Shown in pieces: positions 54,186 to 63,932 of a stretch of DNA of 64,000 nt. Within the stretch, counting starts at the first letter, position 1. Each line of letters starts with the position of its first letter. The notes beneath the pieces are model-generated. The model had not been told where the DNA came from. It ran no database searches and was given only the letters and a program-made list of their open reading frames with translations. The position numbers and the translations under genes were made by a program. This DNA comes from Nostoc sp. LEGE 06077 (GTDB lineage Bacteria; Cyanobacteriota; Cyanobacteriia; Cyanobacteriales; Nostocaceae): assembly GCF_015207705.1 (NCBI RefSeq), contig NZ_JADEWI010000005.1, positions 180,468-244,467 of the forward strand, in the 5' to 3' direction.

Positions 54186-54881
54186 GTGACTTCAACAGGC
54201 GATCGCACAACTAAAAATCCCCCAGAAGCTAATGAGATGGAACGCTGGGCTTCTCTGATTGGAGGTGGGGCTATGGTACTCACAGGTTTAAGCCAACGCT
54301 CTTTAAAAGGTGTGCTGACGGCGCTGGCTGGCGGTGGTTTAGTTTACCAAGGTTTAACTAAACAAAGCACGATTCAGCAAGCCCAGGATGCTATTGGAAT
54401 TAATAAACCAATCAAAGTTGAAAAGACGGTAACTATTAATAAACCAGCCGATGAACTTTATCGTTATTGGCACAACTTTGAACAGTTACCCACCTTTATG
54501 AAGCATCTGCAATCGGTGAAGGTATACGACACAAAACGTTCGCATTGGATTGCGAGTGCGCCCTTGGGTAACAATGTTGAATGGGATGCAGAGATTCTCG
54601 AAGATAGAGAAAACGAGTTTATTTCTTGGGCTTCTGTCGAAGGTGCAGAGATTGATAATTCTGGCTTCGTCAGATTTAAACAAGCCCCAGGCGATCGCGG
54701 TACAGAAGTCAAGATTGTTTTAGAATACAACATCCCTGGTGGCGGATTAAGTGCGGCGCTTGCCAAACTTTTCGGTGAAGAACCAGAACAACAAATCGGT
54801 GATGACTTGCGCCGCTTCAAAATGCTCATGGAAGCCGGAGAAATCGCCACAACCGAAGGACAGCCAACAGGCAAAAGATGA
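54186..54881 (+). CDS. SRPBCC (polyketide cyclase/START-like) membrane protein
   Basis: The 231-residue protein has an N-terminal hydrophobic pair (about 18-55, SLIGGGAMVLTGLSQRSL, LTALAGGGLVYQGL) followed by an SRPBCC lipid- or ligand-binding domain (about 80-210, with INKPADELYRYWHNFEQLPTFM). A GTG at 54186 starts it, eleven bases after AGGGAG. It is third in the stress-like cluster. Ligand unknown. Confidence 0.85.
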   Translation: MTSTGDRTTKNPPEANEMERWASLIGGGAMVLTGLSQRSLKGVLTALAGGGLVYQGLTKQSTIQQAQDAIGINKPIKVEKTVTINKPADELYRYWHNFEQLPTFMKHLQSVKVYDTKRSHWIASAPLGNNVEWDAEILEDRENEFISWASVEGAEIDNSGFVRFKQAPGDRGTEVKIVLEYNIPGGGLSAALAKLFGEEPEQQIGDDLRRFKMLMEAGEIATTEGQPTGKR

Positions 54882-54911
54882 AGGATAAAACTCACACTTT
54901 CTAATTCACAT

Positions 54912-54939
54912 TTCATACTTCATACTTCACACTTCATAC
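54912..54939. repeat. Heptanucleotide STRR next to the ADH start
   Basis: Four heptamers of TTCATAC (one TTCACAC) end five bases before the ATG at 54944, in the place of the ribosome site. Confidence 0.8.
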
Positions 54940-54943
54940 TTTT

Positions 54944-56113
54944 ATGAAAGCAGTCTGTTGGCAAGGTGCTAATGAAGTGCGGGTGGAATCAGTACCAGAC
55001 CCGACTATTCTCAATCCCCGCGACGCGATTATTAAAATTACTTCCACTGCTATCTGTGGTTCCGATTTACATATATATGGCGGCTATATCCCGACAGTCC
55101 AAAAAGGTGACATTATTGGTCACGAATTTATGGGAGAAGTCGTTGAGGTTGGCAAGGGCGTTGATAATTTAAAAATAGGCGATCGCGTTGTTGTTCCTTC
55201 TACAATTGGTTGTGGTAACTGTGCTTATTGCCAGCGGGATATGTGGTCGCTGTGTGATAATTCCAACCCTAACAGTTGGCTAGAAGAAAAGTTATTTGGC
55301 AATGTCACCTCAGCAATTTATGGCTATTCTCACCTCTTAGGTGGTTATGCAGGCGCACAAGCCGAATATATCCGCGTCCCCTTTGCTGATGTTGGCGTTG
55401 TCAAGGTTCCGTCAGATATACCCGACGAGAAACTATTATTTATTTCCGATGCTATCCCTACTGGCTACATGGGTGCAGAACTCTGTGACATTCAGCCAGG
55501 AGATACAGTCGCCGTTTGGGGAAGCGGTGCAGTTGGACTCTTTGCCATGATTAGCGCCTACATGATGGGTGCAGAAAAAGTAATTGCTATAGACCGTTTC
55601 CCGGAACGCTTAGAAATGGCGAAAAAATATGCCAAAGCCGAAGTAATTAACTACGAAGAAGTTAATGCAGGTGAAGCATTAAAAGAAATGACTGGCGGAC
55701 GAGGCCCTGATGCGTGCATTGATGCAGTCGGTTTAGAAGCCCACGGTGTTGGTCTAGAAGACTTCTACGACCAAACCAAACAAAAGCTCAGATTAGAAAC
55801 CGACCGTCCCCACGTATTAAGAGAAATGATGGTTGCCTGTCGTAAAGGTGGCACTCTCGCAATTATGGGTGTTTATGGTGGTTTCGTCGACAAAATACCC
55901 TTGGGTGCAGCTTTTAACAAAGGTCTGACCTTCAGAATGGGACAAATGCACGGACAGAAATATATGCATTTGTTACTCCAGCAAATCTTGGACGGTAAAC
56001 TCGATCCTTCTTTTGTGATAACTCATCAACTCCCACTAGAAGAAGCGGCTCACGGTTATCACATTTTTCAACAGAAAAAAGATAACTGTGTCAAAGTCGT
56101 CCTCAAACCATGA
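54944..56113 (+). CDS. Zinc-dependent alcohol dehydrogenase (first copy)
   Basis: The 389-residue medium-chain dehydrogenase has the catalytic-zinc ligands in AICGSDLH (Cys near residue 38) and GHEFMGE, the structural zinc cluster CGNCAYCQRDMWSLC (about 90-104) and the NAD-binding GSGAVG (about 190). It is close to glutathione-independent formaldehyde dehydrogenase-type proteins of stress clusters. A very similar gene lies 790 bp downstream. The STRR directly before its ATG leaves no visible ribosome site. Confidence 0.92.
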   Translation: MKAVCWQGANEVRVESVPDPTILNPRDAIIKITSTAICGSDLHIYGGYIPTVQKGDIIGHEFMGEVVEVGKGVDNLKIGDRVVVPSTIGCGNCAYCQRDMWSLCDNSNPNSWLEEKLFGNVTSAIYGYSHLLGGYAGAQAEYIRVPFADVGVVKVPSDIPDEKLLFISDAIPTGYMGAELCDIQPGDTVAVWGSGAVGLFAMISAYMMGAEKVIAIDRFPERLEMAKKYAKAEVINYEEVNAGEALKEMTGGRGPDACIDAVGLEAHGVGLEDFYDQTKQKLRLETDRPHVLREMMVACRKGGTLAIMGVYGGFVDKIPLGAAFNKGLTFRMGQMHGQKYMHLLLQQILDGKLDPSFVITHQLPLEEAAHGYHIFQQKKDNCVKVVLKP

Positions 56114-56170
56114 ATTGGCTAATAGCCGTTCAGTTGTACACACAAATAAATAAAACAAATGAGGTTATTT

Positions 56171-56545
56171 ATGAAGCAAGTCATTTCTAGCTTACGCAAA
56201 ATTATGGTTGTTTTCTTAGTAGGATTTATGTTCTTACTAGGACAAGCCTTTAGCTTTGTCAACATAGCTCAAGCTGATGTGACAACTCCCGAAGGAATTT
56301 ATTACAAAGGCGTACCCGAAGGACAAAACGATAATCAAGTGAGAAATGCTCAGTCGAAACTTAAAGGTGCTGCTGATAATATCCGCGAGAAACTAAACTT
56401 AGATGAGGACACTCCCAGAGCTACAAAAGAGTTTCTCAAAGATGCAAAAGACCGAGTAGGTGGGGCGGTTGGTAATCAATCCACAGAAAGCAGAGAAGGC
56501 TATTACCAAAATCCTCCTAGCAAACAACTCCGAGATAGAACATAA
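56171..56545 (+). CDS. Small exported protein of stress cluster
   Basis: About 124 residues from the ATG at 56171, chosen for the GAGG six bases before it. Residues 1-36 are a signal peptide (ending NIAQA). The mature part is hydrophilic and rich in Gln, Asn, Lys and Asp, with an ARDRVGGAVG-like helix. I recognise no named family; it resembles low-temperature or desiccation-linked small proteins of cyanobacteria in composition only. Confidence 0.7.
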   Translation: MKQVISSLRKIMVVFLVGFMFLLGQAFSFVNIAQADVTTPEGIYYKGVPEGQNDNQVRNAQSKLKGAADNIREKLNLDEDTPRATKEFLKDAKDRVGGAVGNQSTESREGYYQNPPSKQLRDRT

Positions 56546-56649
56546 AGCAAAAAGATAGCCATTTAGGTGTGTTAGGCAGTCTTTTCAATGTTTCACGAAA
56601 AAGATCATTAAAGCCTAATACCAATTGTTTATGAGGCTGCATAGAATTC

Positions 56650-56777
56650 GATCCCCCCTAGCCCACGCCAGTCGCTCCACTTGGGGAGACTCCAAGACCG
56701 CGCTGGCTCCCCTTAATAAGGGGGGAAGCAGAAAAATCTATCAAAGTCCCCCTTTTTAAGGGGGATTTAGGGGGATC
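56650..56777. repeat. 128-bp repeat element with GATCCCCC / GGGGGATC ends
   Basis: The ends GATCCCCCCTA and TAGGGGGATC are near-perfect inverted repeats. The inside has further GGGGG/CCCCC stretches that can fold. No coding capacity. It lies between the small exported protein and the second ADH gene and fills most of the 354-bp spacer. Confidence 0.65.
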
Positions 56778-56899
56778 AAGATATGTGCAACTTCACATTA
56801 AATTGGGATAACGCACCATTTTATATAACTGTAATTTACTAGCTATTAGTTATTTGTTTATACAAATAACTTAGAATAAATGACAAAGGACTAAAAATT

Positions 56900-58069
56900 A
56901 TGAAAGCAGTTTGCTGGCACGGAGCAAACGACGTGCGGGTAGAAACCGTTCCTGACCCAAAAATTCTTAACCCGCGTGATGCCATTATTAAAATTACTTC
57001 CACAGCAATTTGTGGTTCAGATTTACATATTTATGATGGCTACATTCCCACCATGCAAAAAGGCGATATCCTGGGGCATGAATTCATGGGGGAAGTTGTA
57101 GAATTAGGCAGTGAAGTCAAGAATGTTAATATAGGCGATCGCGTCGTTGTTCCCTTCACAATATCCTGTGGTAACTGTTTTTTCTGCCAGCGCGATTTAT
57201 GGTCACTTTGTGACAACTCCAACCCCAATGCTTGGATGGTAGAACTGCAAATGGGTCACTCACCAGCAGGCTTATTTGGTTACTCTCATTTATTTGGTGG
57301 TTATGCTGGCGGACAAGCAGAGTATGCACGGGTACCTTTTGCTGATGTTGGTTTATTCAAAATTCCCGACCATCTCACAGATGAGCAAGTTCTATTTTTA
57401 ACTGACATCTTTCCGACTGGTTACATGGCGGCCGAAAACTGCAACATCAAACCCGGCAATATTGTGGCTATTTGGGGTTGCGGCCCAGTCGGGCAGTTTG
57501 CCATTAAAAGTGCTTTTCTTCTCGGTGCAGAACGCGTTATCGCCATTGACCGCATCCCTGAACGCCTAAAAATGGCTAAAGAACAAGGTAAAGCCGAAGT
57601 CCTCAACTATGAAGAGGTAGACGTTGGCGAAGCACTTAAAGAAATGACAGGCGGTCGTGGCCCCGATGCTTGTATTGATGCCGTAGGTATGGAAGCACAT
57701 GGCACAGATGCAATGGCTATCTATGACAAAGTAAAACAAGCAGTCCGGCTAGAAACAGACCGTCCTACAGCCTTACGTCAAGTAATTCTGTCTGCGGGAA
57801 AAGGCGGTCATGTCTCCATTGCTGGGGTTTACGGTGGCTTCCTCGACAAAATCCCGATGGGTTCGGCTATGAATAAAGGTCTCACCTTCAAAATGGGACA
57901 AACCCACGTTCATAGATACTTAAAACCTTTGCTCAATCATATTGAAAACGGTGATCTTGACCCTTCATTTGTAATTACTCACAAACTACCTTTAGACCAA
58001 GCACCCCACGGCTACGAAATTTTTAAAGAGAAAAAAGATAACTGTATCAAAGTTGTTCTCAAACCGTAA
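56900..58069 (+). CDS. Zinc-dependent alcohol dehydrogenase (second copy)
   Basis: This 389-residue protein is a close paralogue of the one at 54,944 with the same length and zinc ligands ([30 protein letters not shown]) and a Rossmann GCGPVG. The first about 60 residues are nearly identical. Differences lie mainly in the middle ([13 protein letters not shown]). The pair probably arose by tandem duplication and then took on different substrates. The cupin gene follows 15 bp downstream and is probably in the same transcript. Confidence 0.92.
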   Translation: MKAVCWHGANDVRVETVPDPKILNPRDAIIKITSTAICGSDLHIYDGYIPTMQKGDILGHEFMGEVVELGSEVKNVNIGDRVVVPFTISCGNCFFCQRDLWSLCDNSNPNAWMVELQMGHSPAGLFGYSHLFGGYAGGQAEYARVPFADVGLFKIPDHLTDEQVLFLTDIFPTGYMAAENCNIKPGNIVAIWGCGPVGQFAIKSAFLLGAERVIAIDRIPERLKMAKEQGKAEVLNYEEVDVGEALKEMTGGRGPDACIDAVGMEAHGTDAMAIYDKVKQAVRLETDRPTALRQVILSAGKGGHVSIAGVYGGFLDKIPMGSAMNKGLTFKMGQTHVHRYLKPLLNHIENGDLDPSFVITHKLPLDQAPHGYEIFKEKKDNCIKVVLKP

Positions 58070-58084
58070 GGTAGGTAATTAAAT

Positions 58085-58426
58085 ATGACTGACACAAGTG
58101 TTAAAAAAGTAGATTCTAGCCATTCACCCAAAGGTCAAGATGGTCAAAAATATCTAGCTTCTGGCAAATCCCTTTCGATGCGCCTTTGGGAAAATGAACA
58201 ACCAGGAAAAGATAAACAACCAACTGCACGGGACTATGAAACTGTTGGTTATGTAATTAATGGTCGTGCAGAGTTGCATATTGAAGGGCAAATGGTTTTG
58301 CTAGAACCTGGTAGTTCTTGGGTTGTCCCCAAAGGTTCACAACATACCTACAAAATCCTAGAACCATTCACCGCCGTGGAAGCAACTAGTCCACCCGCCC
58401 AAGTTCATGGACGTGATGAAAATTAA
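58085..58426 (+). CDS. Cupin domain protein
   Basis: A 113-residue single cupin. The two cupin motifs are seen in YVINGRAELHIEGQ and LLEPGSSWVVPKGSQHTYKIL; only the His of the second motif is clear among the metal ligands, so metal binding is uncertain. It closes the ADH unit and is followed by a terminator. Confidence 0.88.
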   Translation: MTDTSVKKVDSSHSPKGQDGQKYLASGKSLSMRLWENEQPGKDKQPTARDYETVGYVINGRAELHIEGQMVLLEPGSSWVVPKGSQHTYKILEPFTAVEATSPPAQVHGRDEN

Positions 58427-58467
58427 CCTTTCATAGTTCACCTAACTTCTATGCCTATTGTCATTAG

Positions 58468-58497
58468 AGTGCGTTGAGTTTTGATTAACGCACTTTT
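58468..58497 (+). terminator. Rho-independent terminator after the cupin gene
   Basis: A perfect 8-bp stem (AGTGCGTT / AACGCACT, 11-nt loop) is followed by TTTT. Confidence 0.8.
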
Positions 58498-58520
58498 CTC
58501 TTATGTGTGTATGACTCAGA

Positions 58521-58740
58521 TTATCGCCATTCGCCTTGCAGAGTAAAAGCCGCCCAATACAAAGGTTTACGCCAAGTAGGATTTTGCCACAAACTTAATT
58601 GTGCAGCGCGGAGGGCGGCGATCGCCACTTTCTATCCACAGAGATAATGCTTAATTATAAGTTTTTCAACTTTCAGGATATGCCCCTAAAGATGAGTAAA
58701 TGGTACCAAGAGTTAATAAAGTATCTGCTTGGGCTAAGTT
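58521..58740 (-). pseudogene. Decayed TPR-CHAT protein gene (fragments)
   Basis: On the minus strand, 58740-58618 reads like one TPR repeat (ADTLLTLGTIYSSLGAYPES, stop, KTYN, stop, ALSLW) with two in-frame stops at places where Leu and Gln are expected. At the HIP1 site near 58620 the frame changes, and 58631-58521 reads like the C-terminal end of a CHAT protease-like domain (AALRAAQLSLWQNPTWR, then PLYWAAFTLQGEWR and stop). The middle of the gene is gone. It is likely a remnant of a larger TPR-CHAT gene. Confidence 0.62.
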
Positions 58741-58906
58741 AATAACTCAGGTTATATATCTGAAGTTGGGGTTTGGTCTGACATGATTCTCTCTTATGGT
58801 GAATGAAAGCTGCTTTTTAGATAGCTAAATTGAGAACGTGAATCAACTAAAAGTTTTTACTGACTGTCAAAGTCAAAAACTATAGTTCGTTACCAGGAGC
58901 AATATT
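58741..58906. other. Spacer upstream of KGG gene
   Basis: No gene seen; it holds the promoter of the KGG protein gene. GGAG lies before its ATG. Confidence 0.35.
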
Positions 58907-59272
58907 ATGTCAGATACTAGCAAACGCGGCTTTGCTTCTATGGATGAAGATAAGCAACGCGAAATCGCCAGCAAAGGTGGACAAGCTGCTCATGAAAAAG
59001 GTACTGCTCACGAATTCACTTCGGAAGAAGCTCGTGAAGCTGGACGTAAGGGTGGGGAAACTGTCAGCCAAGATAGAGAACACATGGCCGAAATTGGTCG
59101 AGAAGGTGGAAAGCACTCTCACGGTGGCGGTCGCAAAGCACAACAGAATGATGCTGACGACGATATTGAAGATTCAGATGATACTGAATCAACAGGTACA
59201 CAAGGCGGTACTAGTGAGCAACACGCCGAAGCCGGCCGTCAAAGCCACAAGAACAAGAATAAGAACAAATAA
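58907..59272 (+). CDS. KGG-repeat stress protein
   Basis: The 121-residue hydrophilic protein has KGG repeats: SKGGQAA, RKGGETV, REGGKHS, each in the frame of the 'stress-induced KGG' family, which is seen in general stress proteins such as GsiB and Con-10. The tail is acidic (DADDDIEDSDDTE) and then Lys/Asn-rich. Such proteins are probably disordered and protective in dryness or salt. It is the last gene of the stress-like cluster. Confidence 0.88.
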   Translation: MSDTSKRGFASMDEDKQREIASKGGQAAHEKGTAHEFTSEEAREAGRKGGETVSQDREHMAEIGREGGKHSHGGGRKAQQNDADDDIEDSDDTESTGTQGGTSEQHAEAGRQSHKNKNKNK

Positions 59273-59796
59273 TTTCTTGTTATATCCTGTCCGCTTGATG
59301 ACTAACTAAACGCCAAAGTTATCCTTAGTCTCCCTTTCTCGTTCACACTGTGGTGTACCCACAAGTTGCAAATTTTCAACCACATCCCGTCTAGAAGAAA
59401 GTTCCAGGCTCATAGCCAAAGTTCACTTAAGTTGACTAGAATGCATTTCTCGTTGAGTCATCTTGAGATTACTTGCGCTACAAGACTCGGAATGAATTTC
59501 CAGGCGGGATATGGTTTGAGAAAAAGCGATCGCATAATTCATGAGACTATACATTTTGAGTTTTACTAGATCAGCTAATCGGCATTTAAGTTGCATGATT
59601 TGGCCATGCGCCTTAACTTGACACCTATGCTGAATCCCCGACTAATTAATTCTGACTCCTGACTTCTGGATTCTTTTTCAAGCAAAAATTTTATACATCA
59701 TGATATTTTCAGTGAGGGTAAGGAATTGAATATTGGAGATTATGAAGCAGTAGAGAATTAAAATTTCTCTATCCCCAAAAGTAATTCCTGATCTCC
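59273..59796. other. Spacer with MITE-like element
   Basis: No gene seen. It holds the element at 59380-59514 and a common motif CTGACTCCTGACTTCTG near 59,650. Confidence 0.4.
59380..59514. mobile_element. 135-bp MITE-like element with imperfect 17-bp terminal repeats
   Basis: CCACATCCCGTCTAGAA (59380-59396) faces TTCCAGGCGGGATATGG (59498-59514), matching at 14 of 17 positions when complemented. There is no coding frame inside. Confidence 0.45.
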
Positions 59797-61416
59797 TTAT
59801 AAACGAGGAGTTTCTTTTGTAACTAGTTTCCAACCTTCAGCTTGATCAATAATCTTCATTGATTCTAGTTGCAGGTTGTGAAGAGCAGCTGCATTGAGTA
59901 AAAAGTATGGTTTGCTGTCGTAGTGCCAATAATATTGTAGTTCGCCTACTGTCGCGGGAATAATAGTGCGATCGCTATAAAAATCTAAGGAGGAACGATG
60001 CTGGGGAAAAGATGTATAAATCTTTTTCACGGCGGGATTAACACGGGATATCATCGTCGCTACTGGTTTGACTGGATAAGCTTCTGATAATTCCCAAGCC
60101 CAATAATTAGATTTCACTAATAAAAATAGCGAAATATAACTTCCCCAAAATAAAATCTTCAAAAATTGCTTGTCACCGCGTTCTGCTAAAATTGCTGCCA
60201 AAATCATGGTTATCCCAACTGCGGCAAAAATCAGTTGTAAATCAGTTTTTGGCGGTATCCCCCAACTAAAATACATACTACTAGCCGAAGCTATCACAGC
60301 AAGTACAGACAAACCAGCTACCCAACTCCGGGGATAAGCTGATAGTAAAGGTAAGTTTTCGGTTTCGGCTAATAACGCCCCAAATGCTAAAGCTAAACCT
60401 GGATAAATGGGGAATATATACCAAGGTAACTTGGCATCAATCAGGGAAATACTTAACAAGTAAAATCCACACCATACCTGAATTAATTTAGCCCAACTCA
60501 GGTTCCGATTTTCCCAGATGTAACTCACAGTTTGTGGTAAAAACAGTAGCCAAGGCCATGTCCACTTCAAAAGCTCAATCATGTAATACCAAGGTGCTTG
60601 AGAAGTTTTGATTCTAAATGTCTCAACTTGGTTGCGAGATTGATTTTGCCAGCCGACTTCGATAAAAGCATAACCATAGTGCCAGATTTGGGCAACATAC
60701 CAACCCACAGCCGGCAAAATCCCAATGAAGATACCTGTCCAGAAATAATAACTGGTAAGCAATCTGGGGGTATCCCAAAACAAAAATATAATAGCGATCG
60801 CACCAAGAATTATGCCTAAAAATCCTTGCGTTAGGCAAATCAAGCCAAAACTTACACCCACTCCTAAGCAATAACGCAAATCACGCCGCGATCGCAATAC
60901 GCACAGCATCATCACTAGCAAAAAGCAGACTACCACCCCATCTATCATGGCTAATCTGCCATAACGCACCACAGGTAGCATTGTTAGATAAATTAAAGCA
61001 CTATAAATAGCCGCCCAACGTTGGCGAAATATTTCTCGACCAATACAGTAAAGCAACGGTACAGACAGCGCTGTTAAAATTGCTCCAGGTAAACGTGTTG
61101 TCCACTCATTTACACCGACAACAGAGTAAACCCCAGCAATTAACCAATGGGTCAAAGGTGGCTTGTTATAGTAAGGTTCGCCGCCTAAAGTGGGATAAAG
61201 CCAACGCATTGAACCAGCGGGCGCACTCCAAATCTCACGGGAAACTTGGGCGATAGTCCCTTCATCCCAATCTCGTAGCGGTAAGCCTCCCAAGTTGATA
61301 CTAAACAGTAGCACCGCCGCCAGCAGCAATACCAATATCCAGACTCGATCAATCCATTTATCAAGCGCACGATGCTGCTTTTCTCGATGACCCCAAATAA
61401 AGCTTCCTTGTTGCAT
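59797..61416 (-). CDS. GT39-type membrane glycosyltransferase (ArnT/PMT-like)
   Basis: The 539-residue protein has about 11 membrane helices. The first outer loop carries RDWDEGTIAQVSREIW (about 52-67), the Asp-Glu pair that GT39 enzymes use with a lipid-linked sugar, and YNKPPLTHWL follows (about 83). Such enzymes move a sugar from a polyprenyl phosphate to a protein or lipid at the outer face. The start MQQGSFIWG is followed by a basic stretch and the first helix. The substrate is unknown. Confidence 0.9.
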   Translation of the reverse strand: MQQGSFIWGHREKQHRALDKWIDRVWILVLLLAAVLLFSINLGGLPLRDWDEGTIAQVSREIWSAPAGSMRWLYPTLGGEPYYNKPPLTHWLIAGVYSVVGVNEWTTRLPGAILTALSVPLLYCIGREIFRQRWAAIYSALIYLTMLPVVRYGRLAMIDGVVVCFLLVMMLCVLRSRRDLRYCLGVGVSFGLICLTQGFLGIILGAIAIIFLFWDTPRLLTSYYFWTGIFIGILPAVGWYVAQIWHYGYAFIEVGWQNQSRNQVETFRIKTSQAPWYYMIELLKWTWPWLLFLPQTVSYIWENRNLSWAKLIQVWCGFYLLSISLIDAKLPWYIFPIYPGLALAFGALLAETENLPLLSAYPRSWVAGLSVLAVIASASSMYFSWGIPPKTDLQLIFAAVGITMILAAILAERGDKQFLKILFWGSYISLFLLVKSNYWAWELSEAYPVKPVATMISRVNPAVKKIYTSFPQHRSSLDFYSDRTIIPATVGELQYYWHYDSKPYFLLNAAALHNLQLESMKIIDQAEGWKLVTKETPRL

Positions 61417-61761
61417 ATTCTACGATCATCATTTTACTTGCTAGTTTGACCTTACTTAGTGCTGAGTTAAGAAAAAGTACTCATTGATCTGTTACTCATT
61501 TAAATTTCACTCTAACTAGCATATGAGTGCTAATGTGGATGGTCTTTCAACTCAGCACTTTGCATTGCATAGAGACTAAAGCGTATCTCTAATGTTGCAC
61601 CCTGTCACAACATTTGTCTTTACAATTACTAGATTCCCAGGTTAACTCAATTTTCTCTGATTAGCGATAATTTTTTTTCACTTTATTTAACACTCATTGG
61701 TTGATAAAAATGATACAACTGTTACCAACCAGGTGTGTGAATTATTCGTTAGGAAACATCA
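61417..61761. promoter_or_regulatory. Divergent spacer between GT39 gene and membrane protein gene
   Basis: About 345 bp without a gene; it holds both promoters. No clear operator seen. Confidence 0.4.
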
Positions 61762-63378
61762 ATGAGTCTACCTTTTATACTAGATATAACAATTGGATTA
61801 GTATTTATTTACTTAATATTAAGTTTATTAGCTTCAGAAATCCAGGAACTAATTACAACAATATTGCAATGGCGGGCTGTTCACCTAAAAAAATCAATCG
61901 AAATTTTGATAGCAGGCGATGTCAGTAAATCAGATGATGATAATGTAATTCAACTAGTAAACGACTTATATAATCATCCTTTACTGCAAAGCGTCAACCA
62001 AGAAGCCAAAGGATTTCTCACTGTCTTACCTCGTAAGTTTATTTGGTTATTATCCTCTCTGCTAAATAGTTTTACTCCTCCCGGAGAAAAAAGAACAAAA
62101 AGTATTTTTGGCTATAGCAGGAATGGTAAGGAAGATGTGAGAAAACAAAAGCACAGTGCGCCTTCTTATATACCTGCGGACACTTTTGCTACAACACTAA
62201 TGGACACATTAGGATTACCCAAGTTAGTCCAAAAATTAACAGAATCAAGACTGATAAATTTTACACATCAGCAATTAGATGAAATCAAAACTATCTTATC
62301 AAAATTAGACGCAAGAATTGATCATAACGATGAGCATATTTGCCAATTTTTAGAAAATACTCATGATGAGTTTAATAATACTGTAGAAGCTAGTTTTAAA
62401 CTGATTATTGCCGATTTTCAGAAAGATAAAATAGATTTATCGACTAGTCTTAATCGCATGGCTAAGAGTTTTGATAAATATATCGGCTGTTTTACAGCTG
62501 ATATGCCTGATCATGAATTAATCGGTAATGCTCTCCAGCGATTAAAAGTTTTAAGAGCCGATATTTTTGATGATGTTGAGCAGACAATTAATTTAAAAGG
62601 CTTGCGTCCGAATATTAACGAAGTTGTGCAATTAATTAGTGTCGGTAGTGATATTCAGCAAGAGTTTATCAATGAGTTTCAAGATAAAGACAGCGAAGCA
62701 TACCAGACATTTCAATACATCAGCCAAAGATTAGAACAGTTCAGCCAAAAACTACCGCCCTCTGTTGTGGGTAACATGGCGACATTAGCAAGACGCGCTC
62801 AACTCAAAGCCAAGTCAACGGAGGATGGCGTGAATATATTACGCCGAGAAATTGAGCAAACCTTTAATAACTCAATGGAACGAGCCTCTGGTGTTTACAA
62901 GCGTAATGCCAAAGGTGTAGCGTTGTTAATTGGTTTTGCGATCGCAATTATTGCTAATGCAGATACCTTCCATATTGTCAGCAGATTATCTAAAGACACA
63001 GCTATCCGCACAGCTATTGTGAATAATGCTGGACAAATCGTTGAAACCAATACAACACAAGATTTACAACGGCTCAAAGAAGCAACCGACCAAGTTTTGA
63101 CAGATATATCTCTACCAATTGGTTGGAACCAAGTTAACCTAAATCAACAACTCCCACAAACCCCACAAATTGAAAAAATTCCCCCCGCCATTAGCCATAA
63201 ATTAACTCCATCCTTCATCAAAAACTACATAACAATGGTTGCTGGCTGGTTCATCAGTGGAATTGCTATTTCGATGGGTGCGCCTTTTTGGTTCGATTTA
63301 TTGAGTAAGGTTGTCAATGTGCGTAATTCCGGTAAAAAACCCGCAGTTGCTCCGCCTGAACAGACTACTGAAGGTTGA
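61762..63378 (+). CDS. Large membrane protein of unknown function
   Basis: The 538-residue protein has a membrane helix at about 7-28 (ITIGLVFIYLILSLLASEI), a long, mainly helical soluble region (about 40-385) with likely coiled coils, a second helix at about 390-410 (GVALLIGFAIAIIANADTF) and a third at about 490-515 (MVAGWFISGIAISMGAPFW). Relatives in cyanobacteria are uncharacterised as far as I know. The arrangement suggests a scaffold at the membrane. No neighbouring gene hints at its role. Confidence 0.8.
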   Translation: MSLPFILDITIGLVFIYLILSLLASEIQELITTILQWRAVHLKKSIEILIAGDVSKSDDDNVIQLVNDLYNHPLLQSVNQEAKGFLTVLPRKFIWLLSSLLNSFTPPGEKRTKSIFGYSRNGKEDVRKQKHSAPSYIPADTFATTLMDTLGLPKLVQKLTESRLINFTHQQLDEIKTILSKLDARIDHNDEHICQFLENTHDEFNNTVEASFKLIIADFQKDKIDLSTSLNRMAKSFDKYIGCFTADMPDHELIGNALQRLKVLRADIFDDVEQTINLKGLRPNINEVVQLISVGSDIQQEFINEFQDKDSEAYQTFQYISQRLEQFSQKLPPSVVGNMATLARRAQLKAKSTEDGVNILRREIEQTFNNSMERASGVYKRNAKGVALLIGFAIAIIANADTFHIVSRLSKDTAIRTAIVNNAGQIVETNTTQDLQRLKEATDQVLTDISLPIGWNQVNLNQQLPQTPQIEKIPPAISHKLTPSFIKNYITMVAGWFISGIAISMGAPFWFDLLSKVVNVRNSGKKPAVAPPEQTTEG

Positions 63379-63932
63379 AGAATACATCTGTCAGAATATA
63401 TCCGTCAGAATACAAGCAGTGGGGGATTCAGACCCGCCACTGATTGTAGACCACCAAATCTCTAATTTGGTGGGGGTCTTAAACCCATTTATTCATCTAC
63501 CAGTCGCACAGAATTCATACTGAATTCTGGCTCCTGACTACTGAATTCTGTTTGATAAAGCAACAGCGTTTTGCTGATGAACTGTAGGTAGGATGGGCAT
63601 TTTCAGGAAAATCGGAATGAACTGATATAGTACTTAATGCCCACCTTATAGATATCTCAGTTTTTCAAAAATCAAATATTAAGTTTGATGGGGCAAAAAG
63701 TATTTAAAAAACATAAGTTCCACTGACTTTAGTGAGAATTGGACAGTTAGAATACCAAAAATTTTAGTAGTTTTAGTCTGGACTCAGCAAATCTAGTCTT
63801 TTAGGAACTCATACCTAGAAGATTTATAGGAATCATATTTGATTTGGAGAAAAAAACTCAGTACACCTGTGTTATACCAATTCACGAAAAACATGATAGA
63901 AATAGTTAAATCAGAAATATGAGCAGACGTTC
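63379..63932. other. Spacer before the IS630-type transposase
   Basis: No gene seen. It holds a terminator-like hairpin (63451-63473), repeated ACTGAATTCTG motifs near 63,520-63,550, and probably the left end of an insertion sequence near 63,870 (ATACCAATTCACGAAAAAC), whose inverted repeat cannot be checked because the other end is outside. Confidence 0.4.
63451..63473 (+). terminator. Hairpin after the membrane protein gene
   Basis: A perfect 9-bp stem (CCACCAAAT / ATTTGGTGG, 5-nt loop) lies 72 bp after the stop. GGGTCTT follows rather than a T run. Confidence 0.5.

Noticed and set aside
58907..59309. Frames on both strands overlapping the KGG gene
   Set aside because: The KGG repeats and acidic tail are clear in the chosen frame; the others are Lys/Leu-rich shadows.
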